Below the pieces are notes generated by a model that saw only the letters and a list, made by a program, of their open reading frames with translations, did no database searches and had not been told where the DNA came from. Below, piece by piece: positions 1 to 5,214 of a DNA stretch of 8,974 bases. Origin of the DNA: CAYTLQ01 sp964438715 (GTDB lineage: Bacteria > Bacteroidota > Ignavibacteria > Ignavibacteriales > Ignavibacteriaceae); NCBI GenBank assembly GCA_964438715.1, contig CAYTLQ010000020.1:1-8974 (forward strand). The letters are read 5' to 3'. The first letter of the stretch is position 1. Every line of letters begins with the position of its first letter. The position numbers and the translations under genes are program-made.

Positions 1-2
1 TA

Positions 3-137
3 GGAAGTTGGGTAGTTAAAAAGCAAAGGAGAAAAGTATTAAAATTGTCGGTACCAGTAAAGAAACGGGGGTGGATTGATGGTTTATTTCAAAATCTTCT
101 TGATTTTGATCCCTCAATTCGGATTTCTAATGCATGA
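3..137 (+). CDS. possible 3' end of an unknown gene cut by the window edge
   Basis: An open frame enters from the left edge and runs 44 codons to a TGA at 135-137. The encoded tail is rich in Lys and Arg in its first half (for example KKQRRKVLKL, then VKKRGW) and ends in a more hydrophobic and acidic stretch (GLFQNLLDFD). It has no start inside the window, so only the C-terminus of a protein could be present. The composition looks protein-like rather than random, but 44 open codons can occur by chance. A basic C-terminal tail would suit a nucleic-acid-binding protein or a transposase; that is a guess and no family is recognised. It points toward the minus-strand genes and overlaps the end of a candidate minus-strand small ORF (114-251) by 24 nt, so at least one of the two may be false. 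Confidence 0.25.
   Translation, partial: GSWVVKKQRRKVLKLSVPVKKRGWIDGLFQNLLDFDPSIRISNA
89..109. repeat. perfect 8-bp inverted repeat
   Basis: TCAAAATC at 89-96 and GATTTTGA at 102-109 are exact reverse complements around a 5-nt spacer, so either strand can form a hairpin. No run of T follows on either strand, so it is not a typical intrinsic terminator. It lies 4 nt beyond the stop of the candidate minus-strand small ORF and inside the plus-strand edge frame. Confidence 0.4.
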
Positions 138-251
138 TTCGGGATAAAAGTAAATATCAAACCAGACAACTAAAAAGGCACATAATCCCAAAAAAATTGA
201 AATCAATGCCGTTTTGCGGTCTAGAAGATTATATTTCGTCAATGGATTCAC
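114..251 (-). CDS. candidate small single-pass membrane protein, 45 aa
   Basis: The frame runs from a GTG at 251-249 to a TGA at 116-114. The predicted peptide has a polar, positively charged N-terminus (KYNLLDRK, residues 6-13), then a hydrophobic segment of about 22 residues (about 14-36, including SIFLGLCAFLVVWF), then a short polar tail ending in RNPN. This is the shape of a one-helix inner-membrane protein with the N-terminus inside. A weak GGA Shine-Dalgarno-like triplet sits 7 nt before the GTG. A sigma70-like promoter at 336-364 lies upstream in the right orientation and after the degP terminator, which would give a leader of about 78 nt. I do not recognise a family. Against it: it is short, the start is non-ATG with a weak binding site, and it overlaps a plus-strand frame. 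Moderate to low confidence. Confidence 0.35.
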   Translation of the reverse strand: MNPLTKYNLLDRKTALISIFLGLCAFLVVWFDIYFYPESCIRNPN

Positions 252-335
252 ATTGTTGTCCGGATTTTACTTTTTTTGGACAGCGGCTACTGATATTCTC
301 TTATTTACGAAAAACTCAGTAACTATCTTTTACTA

Positions 336-364
336 AAAATACATTATTCGCTTATCAGTGTCAA
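336..364 (-). promoter_or_regulatory. candidate sigma70-type promoter
   Basis: On the minus strand a perfect TTGACA (364-359) is followed by a 17-nt spacer and TATTTT (341-336), which matches 4 of 6 bases of the -10 consensus. Transcription would start near 329 and run left, away from the degP terminator at 400-426. It could serve the candidate small membrane gene at 114-251 or a gene beyond the left edge. It is seen only as a motif; promoter consensus in this phylum is not well established. Confidence 0.4.
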
Positions 365-394
365 TTTTCGGAGGGAGATTCCCGGCGAGAAAAG

Positions 395-426
395 AAAAAA
401 GGCTGTACGGTAGTACTGTACAGCCT
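395..426 (-). terminator. rho-independent terminator after degP
   Basis: Read on the minus strand, AGGCTGTAC (426-418) and GTACAGCCT (408-400) form a perfect 9-bp stem with a 9-nt loop. The stem is followed at once by TTTTTT and, after one C, further T residues. It begins 24 nt after the degP stop codon, so it is well placed to end transcription of the whole minus-strand gene row. This is the only strong intrinsic terminator I see in the window, which supports reading the six genes as one unit. Confidence 0.92.
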
Positions 427-449
427 GAGAAATGCAATGAAATTTAATT

Positions 450-1943
450 TTACTCCGGAATTTCTAAGCCTATAAACCGGGAGTTACCGTTTTTGTCAGC
501 AACCTCAATCAATATAGCACTCCCTTTCTTTTTCTCAATAATTTCCTTTAATTGGGCAACTGAGGAGACATTTTTCTTGTCGGCTTTGGTAATTATTAGA
601 CCTACACCAAGCCCCTGAGTTTGAGCATAACCGTATGGTTTGACTTTTGTAACCAGTACACCATTCGTGGTTTTGTATTCAGATTTCTCTTTATCTGACA
701 TATTCTTAACTGTCATACCCAATTTATCGAAGCTTAGCGCATTTTTCTCTGATGTATCTTCAGACTCTTCCTCGATCTCATTCATTGCTGTTTCACTCTT
801 TTTCCCTTCATCTTTTGGTTTCAGAGTTACCGTTCTTTCAATAATTTCTCCATCACGGAAAAGAGTAAGTTTTACCTTAGTGCCTGCACTCTTCGACGCA
901 ACATAGCTTTGGAGCTGATTAGGTTGATTAATTTCAATACCGTCAATCTTTAAAATTACATCACCGCGCTTTATATCTGCTGTTGAAGCTGCTCCGCCTT
1001 CAACAATACCCTCAATTATTACTCCATGAGGTTTGTCCATACCCAGAGACTTAGACAATGCCGCATCAACTTCTTTAATCTGTACGCCGATATAGCCACG
1101 ACTGACTTTACCATTAGCTATCAGGTCTTTTGCAACAGACTTCGCCAGATTTATCGGGATAGCAAACCCATATCCAACATAAGTACCCGTCTTGGTGGCA
1201 ATTGCCGAATTAATACCAATTACTGCCCCGTTTAAATCTACAAGGGCTCCTCCACTGTTACCCGGATTAATTGCGGCATCGGTTTGTATAAAATTCTCCA
1301 CACCATAGCTATCCTGAATGAGATTCAATTGACCACGATTTAATGCGCTGATTATACCTGCTGTAACTGTGCTGGTTAGTGATAGAGGATTTCCTATAGC
1401 CATTACCCATTGACCTACCTTTAAGTTATCAGAATCTCCGAGATAAGCCTCTGGTAGTCCGCTGGCATTTATCTTTATTACTGCTAAATCCGTAAGCGGA
1501 TCGGTTCCAACGATAGTAGCTTCATATTTTCTTTTGTCGTACAAAAGTACTGTAACACTTTTGCCGTTCTCAACAACATGGTTATTTGTGAGAATGTAAC
1601 CATCATCGCTTATAATTATACCACTTCCGGAGCCAAGTTGCTCCTTCGGAATTTCAAAGTCCTTAAATGGAAAGAAAAAGTCTTTATGTGGATCACTTTC
1701 CGACTCTGTTACAACAGTTATTTGCACAATACTTGGGGTCACTTTTTCGGCAACCTCAATAAATGCCTGACTGAATGCTGTTGCATCAGCATTAAGAGTA
1801 ACAGGCGGCGTTTTGGCGCCAAGTGAAACATCAGCAAACCCTGACTTTACCCAACTAAATCCGGAAACCAGAACGGCTCCAAAAATTATTCCCGCTATAA
1901 CGAGAACTGTTGCTCCCAATAATTTTTTTGCTTTATAACTCAT
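450..1943 (-). CDS. degP: HtrA/DegP-family periplasmic serine protease with two PDZ domains
   Basis: 497 aa, ATG start. It degrades or chaperones misfolded envelope proteins in the periplasm. Residues 1-7 are basic, and 8-28 form one hydrophobic segment without a clear signal-peptidase site, so it is probably tethered to the inner membrane, although cleavage cannot be excluded. The trypsin-like domain spans about 55-275 with the full catalytic triad: His122 (TNNHVV), Asp152 (TDLAVI) and Ser230 (NPGNSGGALVD). The loop before the oxyanion region (about 80-103) is short and Phe-rich. PDZ1 is at about 281-375 (SRGYIGV...) and PDZ2 at about 405-497. They are joined by a Lys/Glu/Ser-rich acidic linker (376-402). 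Length and domain order are normal for the Do family. Last gene of the row, 61 nt after recO and 24 nt before the terminator. Stress regulation is usual for the family, but no clear own promoter is visible. Family certain; DegP versus DegQ/DegS role is not. Confidence 0.95.
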   Translation of the reverse strand: MSYKAKKLLGATVLVIAGIIFGAVLVSGFSWVKSGFADVSLGAKTPPVTLNADATAFSQAFIEVAEKVTPSIVQITVVTESESDPHKDFFFPFKDFEIPKEQLGSGSGIIISDDGYILTNNHVVENGKSVTVLLYDKRKYEATIVGTDPLTDLAVIKINASGLPEAYLGDSDNLKVGQWVMAIGNPLSLTSTVTAGIISALNRGQLNLIQDSYGVENFIQTDAAINPGNSGGALVDLNGAVIGINSAIATKTGTYVGYGFAIPINLAKSVAKDLIANGKVSRGYIGVQIKEVDAALSKSLGMDKPHGVIIEGIVEGGAASTADIKRGDVILKIDGIEINQPNQLQSYVASKSAGTKVKLTLFRDGEIIERTVTLKPKDEGKKSETAMNEIEEESEDTSEKNALSFDKLGMTVKNMSDKEKSEYKTTNGVLVTKVKPYGYAQTQGLGVGLIITKADKKNVSSVAQLKEIIEKKKGSAILIEVADKNGNSRFIGLEIPE

Positions 1944-1949
1944 AGCTAT

Positions 1950-1955
1950 TCCTTT
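1950..1955 (-). promoter_or_regulatory. ribosome binding site of degP
   Basis: AAAGGA on the minus strand ends 6 nt before the ATG at 1943-1941, which supports that start over any downstream Met. Confidence 0.7.
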
Positions 1956-1979
1956 AATTAATACTTATTCAAAATTGGA

Positions 1980-1996
1980 ATAGTAACAACTACTAT
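1980..1996. repeat. short inverted repeat between recO and degP
   Basis: ATAGTA (1980-1985) and TACTAT (1991-1996) pair around a 5-nt spacer in the 61-nt gap between the two genes. The stem is 6 bp and AT-rich and no T run follows, so it is not a convincing terminator. It might slow transcription, or it may be chance in AT-rich DNA. Confidence 0.25.
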
Positions 1997-2004
1997 ATAA
2001 ACTC

Positions 2005-2742
2005 CTAAAGAAAAAGTGAATGTATTTTCCTGAATAACGGAACATGAAACGAAAGAAACTTCATCATTAATCTGTTTGCTTTCGTAGGAATATATGCATT
2101 GTTAACGAATGCATCTTTACCCGATTTTAGACAATGAAAATATTCAAAAAGTTCCCGCCCAATCTCTATACTGTGATGAACGGAATTTTTGCATGATGAA
2201 CAAACAAATCCTTTCTCGAAATGAAAAGCACATCCGCTATCGTTTATATCGTTAAAACAATTCCCGCAAATTTTCAGTTCCGGCTCATAACCAAGTTCGG
2301 CAAGTAAAAAGAAGAAAAACCTGCCAAATGAAACTTCCGGACTTTCCCGTCTTTCGCTGATTCTTTCCAAAATTCTCTTTATACCTGAATAGAGCTTTAT
2401 ATTCTTTTCACCCTCAACGGTTAATTTATCGACCGCTTCAACTACAGCTAAAGAAAATTTTAATTCATCAAAAGACCTCTCAACCTTACCGAAACTATTT
2501 ATTAAGTCAAGATTACTTAATAATTGAATATCTCGTTTCTCTTTCCGGTAAATGACGGCGCTTACTTCATTGAGGGGATCTAAAAGCCTACCAATCTTCG
2601 AATTTGATCCCCGTGCTCCCTTTAATATAACATGAAGTTTACCAAATTCCTTTGTGTAAAATGATGCTATTTTGCTGGTATCTCCGAATTTTGTTACGGA
2701 GAGTACAAACGCATCGGTTTTTACTATCCTGTCGGTGGTCAC
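2005..2742 (-). CDS. recO: DNA repair protein RecO
   Basis: 245 aa, close to the usual RecO length. RecO works with RecR to load RecA onto SSB-coated single-stranded DNA in RecF-pathway gap repair and recombination, and it anneals complementary strands. The N-terminal OB-fold is at about 1-80 and opens with the typical IVKTDAFVL and KFGDTSKI stretches, followed by LHVILKGARGS. A helical domain follows, containing a four-Cys zinc site: Cys159, Cys162, Cys181 and Cys184 (CGNC...CSSC). The C-terminal RLMMKFLSFHV matches the family's closing helix. The start is GTG at 2742, only 4 nt after the mtnA stop, with no clear Shine-Dalgarno, so translation is probably coupled to mtnA. No upstream in-frame alternative fits better. 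Its neighbours do not relate to repair; the linkage is probably a shared transcript only. Confidence 0.95.
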   Translation of the reverse strand: MTTDRIVKTDAFVLSVTKFGDTSKIASFYTKEFGKLHVILKGARGSNSKIGRLLDPLNEVSAVIYRKEKRDIQLLSNLDLINSFGKVERSFDELKFSLAVVEAVDKLTVEGEKNIKLYSGIKRILERISERRESPEVSFGRFFFFLLAELGYEPELKICGNCFNDINDSGCAFHFEKGFVCSSCKNSVHHSIEIGRELFEYFHCLKSGKDAFVNNAYIPTKANRLMMKFLSFHVPLFRKIHSLFL

Positions 2743-2746
2743 GAAT

Positions 2747-3751
2747 TTATTTAAATTTATAAGGAGGATTATAAACAGATTTATCGGTAATAATTGCCGT
2801 TATCAAATCACCGGGCGTAACATCAAATGCAGGGGTATAAGTTGGGTAATTTGCATTTGTTATTTCAACACCACGAAATTTTCGCAGCTCGTCACCAGAT
2901 CTCTCCTCAATGGGGATATGCTCTCCTGACTCTAAAGAACGGTCAAATGTACTTTCGGGCGCTGCAACAAAAAAAGGAATACTATGAAACCGAGCAAGAA
3001 CTGCCAGAGAATATGTCCCGATTTTGTTGGCAGTATCGCCATTAGCCGCAATTCTGTCAGCACCGGTTATTACAAAATCTATTTTTCTTCTACCCATGAG
3101 TGTTCCAGCAGTTGAATCGGTAATTATAGAAAACGGAATGCCGTTTTTTTCCAGCTCATACGCGGTCAGGCGTGCACCTTGAAATAATGGTCTGGTTTCA
3201 TCAACATAAACATGTTCGATGTTTCCCTCAGCAAATGAACGAACAATAACATTAAGAGCTGTTCCGTTACCTGCCGTTACGAGTTTACCTGTATTGCAAT
3301 GAGTCAATGCAACTGACTTTTTTGTTATTAGTCCTGAGCCTAAGCGCCCGATTTGTTCACATCGGTAAACATCGTCTGTAAAAAGTGTAACTGCCTCCCG
3401 CCACAAATCTTCAAATCTACAACCTCCGATTGTTGTATGATAAGCCGTTTTCATTTTTTCTAATGCCCAGAAAAGATTCACTGCAGTGGGTCGGGTTGAG
3501 GCTAAACGATTATATGCTGAATAAAAATTAGTTTCATCGCCACCTCTTTTAATACTTAATGCAAGCCCAAAAGCGGCGGCAATTCCTATTGCCGGAGCCC
3601 CGCGAATTTCCAGTCGTTCTATTGCCTCAGCAATGTTCTCATAATTATCAGTGATAACAGTTACTTCGGTCTGAGGGAGTAATGTCTGACGCAGATACTC
3701 GAATTGATAATCATCGGTGTACCGTACTCCGAAGTAATCAGTACCTTTCAT
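2747..3751 (-). CDS. mtnA: S-methyl-5-thioribose-1-phosphate isomerase
   Basis: 334 aa from the ATG at 3751; a TTG lies one codon upstream (3754), but AAGG at 3759-3756 is better spaced for the ATG (4 nt). The enzyme belongs to the eIF2B/MtnA family and converts 5-methylthioribose 1-phosphate to methylthioribulose 1-phosphate in methionine salvage from methylthioadenosine. Family signatures are all present: RGAPAIG (near 50-56), THCNTG with the presumed catalytic Cys152, ETRPLFQGARLTAYE (near 185-199), GADRI with the presumed catalytic Asp232, NGDTANKIGTY, and IPIEER near the end. Cys and Asp are the pair known from Bacillus MtnA. It overlaps the kinase gene upstream by 14 nt, which suggests translational coupling and related functions, and recO follows after 4 nt. 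No other salvage gene (mtnB, C, D, P or K) is in the window. A related ribose-1,5-bisphosphate isomerase role is possible but less likely given the motifs. Confidence 0.94.
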   Translation of the reverse strand: MKGTDYFGVRYTDDYQFEYLRQTLLPQTEVTVITDNYENIAEAIERLEIRGAPAIGIAAAFGLALSIKRGGDETNFYSAYNRLASTRPTAVNLFWALEKMKTAYHTTIGGCRFEDLWREAVTLFTDDVYRCEQIGRLGSGLITKKSVALTHCNTGKLVTAGNGTALNVIVRSFAEGNIEHVYVDETRPLFQGARLTAYELEKNGIPFSIITDSTAGTLMGRRKIDFVITGADRIAANGDTANKIGTYSLAVLARFHSIPFFVAAPESTFDRSLESGEHIPIEERSGDELRKFRGVEITNANYPTYTPAFDVTPGDLITAIITDKSVYNPPYKFK

Positions 3752-4655
3752 CAAACCTTGAAATAGTGAGAAAATCTCTATAGCGGTCCTGTATCCTTAG
3801 AAGGGAAAGGTTTTCAAGTCCTTTAGTACTGAACTGCTCCACACAAAAGGATGCCATTGTAGAGCCATAGACGACAGCGCGTTTTATATTCTCCAGAGAT
3901 GTATCCTCAGTTTTATGAAGATACCCTGCAAATCCACCTGCGAAAGAGTCTCCTGCACCTGTCGGATCGTAAATCATTTCCAGTGGATATGCCGGAGCAG
4001 AGAAAATTGTATCTTCAGAAAACAGGAGAGCGCCGTGTTCCCCTTTTTTAATTATAAGTGTTTCCAAACCCAGTTCTCTGATTTTCTTTGCCGCTTTAAT
4101 CAGGTTCGGCTCCTGTGCAAGCAGGCGTGCTTCGGAATCATTTATGATAAGTACATTTACACGAGGAAGAAGAGAAAGCAATTCGTTTTTCTTTCCCTCA
4201 ATCCAGTAATTCATCGTATCACAAACTACATAATGAGGATTTTCCAACTGATCCAATACTCTGATTTGAAGAATTGGGTCGATATTTCCCAGACACACAT
4301 AGCGTACTTTTCTTAAACTTTCAGGTATAACCGGATCAAAATTCTCAAAAACATTTAACTCAGTAAGTAATGTATCTCTTGAGTTCAGGTCATAATGATA
4401 TTTGCCTGACCATCTGAAAGTCTTGCCACCTTCAATTACCTGTAACCCGTTAAGATCAATATTGTGTTGTTCCATCATTTCCATATAGGCTCGCGGAAAA
4501 TCTTCACCCACAATACCAATAAGATGTATAGGACCACTAAAATAGCTTGCGGCAAGTGAAATGTATGTTGCAGAACCGCCTAAAGCGTCCTCCACTCTGT
4601 CAAACGGCGTTGCGACGGTATCCAGACCTAAAGAACCTACTACGAGAAGACCCAA
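3738..4655 (-). CDS. PfkB/ribokinase-family sugar or nucleoside kinase
   Basis: 305 aa, typical for the family. It should transfer phosphate from ATP to a hydroxyl of a sugar, nucleoside or similar substrate in the cytoplasm. Visible signatures: N-terminal beta strand LLVVGSLGLDT (3-13); the di-glycine substrate site ALGGSATY (24-31); NDSEA (172-176) in the central sheet; and the C-terminal PfkB signature DPTGAGDSFAGG (230-241), whose Asp236 is the expected catalytic base and whose Gly-Ala-Gly forms the anion hole. The start is TTG, supported by AGGAG 6 nt upstream. The gene lies 86 nt after the Nudix gene, with no obvious terminator or promoter in the gap, and its last 14 nt overlap mtnA. 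The substrate cannot be read from sequence. The overlap with mtnA makes a ribose-type substrate such as 5-methylthioribose or a nucleoside worth testing. Known MtnK kinases belong to a different fold, so this would be a non-orthologous replacement. Confidence 0.9.
   Translation of the reverse strand: MGLLVVGSLGLDTVATPFDRVEDALGGSATYISLAASYFSGPIHLIGIVGEDFPRAYMEMMEQHNIDLNGLQVIEGGKTFRWSGKYHYDLNSRDTLLTELNVFENFDPVIPESLRKVRYVCLGNIDPILQIRVLDQLENPHYVVCDTMNYWIEGKKNELLSLLPRVNVLIINDSEARLLAQEPNLIKAAKKIRELGLETLIIKKGEHGALLFSEDTIFSAPAYPLEMIYDPTGAGDSFAGGFAGYLHKTEDTSLENIKRAVVYGSTMASFCVEQFSTKGLENLSLLRIQDRYRDFLTISRFDERY
3756..3759 (-). promoter_or_regulatory. ribosome binding site of mtnA inside the kinase gene
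   Basis: AAGG on the minus strand lies 4 nt before the ATG at 3751-3749 and only 1 nt before the alternative TTG at 3754. This favours the ATG. The site lies within the last codons of the kinase gene, consistent with coupled translation. Confidence 0.5.
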
Positions 4656-4661
4656 GTATAA

Positions 4662-4666
4662 CTCCT
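4662..4666 (-). promoter_or_regulatory. ribosome binding site that fixes the TTG start of the kinase
   Basis: AGGAG ends 6 nt before TTG at 4655-4653. No ATG or GTG in the same frame lies nearby, and the family's first beta strand starts at residue 3, so the TTG is the credible start. Confidence 0.75.
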
Positions 4667-4741
4667 GATAAATTTGAATATGTAAAATTAAGGAAAACAG
4701 TATTAAAAATAAGCCAAAATATAGACATATAGTGGCAGTCT

Positions 4742-5200
4742 TTAAATTATTTTAATAAAATTTAAGGTCTCCTGATGGCGGAAATAATACTCATTTATAA
4801 GCTGAGCCGCCTTTCTTTGCCCATCCCAGGAAAGTTTATTAAGAGTTTCATCAAGTTCAAACCAACCAAATTCAGTATGCTCTTCAGAAAGAAGCACCCT
4901 CCTATCACCCTCAACCTGAAAAACAAAAACAGGTACGAAATTAATTGAATCATCGATCGGAGAGTAGAATGAATTAATTCTCGGCACTACCCACCCCGCA
5001 ATTGGTTTTAGTCCCGTTTCCTCTTCTACTTCTCGTATAGCGGCAACTACTGCTGTTTCCTGTTGTTCTATTCTGCCGCTCACCATTTGCCACAATCCCG
5101 GATAAATTTCTCCGGGACTTCTCTTCAGAAGCAGAAACTCCATTTTATCATCTCTGTATCGGAATATATGCGCTTCAATAATATTTGATTTTATCTGCAC
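4742..5200 (-). CDS. Nudix hydrolase
   Basis: 152 aa, single-domain Nudix enzyme. Such enzymes hydrolyse a nucleoside diphosphate linked to another moiety, using Mg2+, to clean up or regulate nucleotides. The full Nudix box GX5EX7REUXEEXGU is present at residues 42-64: Gly42, Glu48, Arg56-Glu57, Glu60-Glu61, Gly63. Upstream are LLLKRS and GLWQMVSG, the usual strands leading into the box. Downstream, EEHTEFGWFEL (106-116) resembles the family's closing strand, and the overall order resembles dihydroneopterin-triphosphate/dATP pyrophosphatases (NudB type), but the substrate is not decidable. The start is GTG with AAGGAG 5 nt upstream. It begins 14 nt after the outer-membrane protein gene and precedes the kinase by 86 nt, so it is probably co-transcribed. 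No residue of the box is missing. Confidence 0.92.
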   Translation of the reverse strand: MQIKSNIIEAHIFRYRDDKMEFLLLKRSPGEIYPGLWQMVSGRIEQQETAVVAAIREVEEETGLKPIAGWVVPRINSFYSPIDDSINFVPVFVFQVEGDRRVLLSEEHTEFGWFELDETLNKLSWDGQRKAAQLINEYYFRHQETLNFIKII

Positions 5201-5205
5201 TGTCT

Positions 5206-5211
5206 CTCCTT
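5206..5211 (-). promoter_or_regulatory. ribosome binding site that fixes the GTG start of the Nudix gene
   Basis: AAGGAG ends 5 nt before GTG at 5200-5198 and begins just after the stop codon of the upstream gene (5217-5215). The near abutment suggests reinitiation or coupled translation. Confidence 0.8.
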
Positions 5212-5214
5212 AAA

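Noticed and set aside
134..322. 62-codon plus-strand frame in the left intergenic region
   Set aside because: No ribosome site, no recognisable family, Cys/Lys-rich erratic composition, and it runs antisense to the more protein-like small membrane ORF at 114-251.
1944..2004. Own promoter for degP in the 61-nt gap after recO
   Set aside because: TTGTTA is present, but no acceptable -10 box lies at 16-18 nt; read-through from recO is simpler.
3915..4316. 133-codon plus-strand frame
   Set aside because: Lies fully antisense to the kinase gene, whose motifs are intact; composition (many Cys, Lys, Arg and Ile) is that of a shadow frame.
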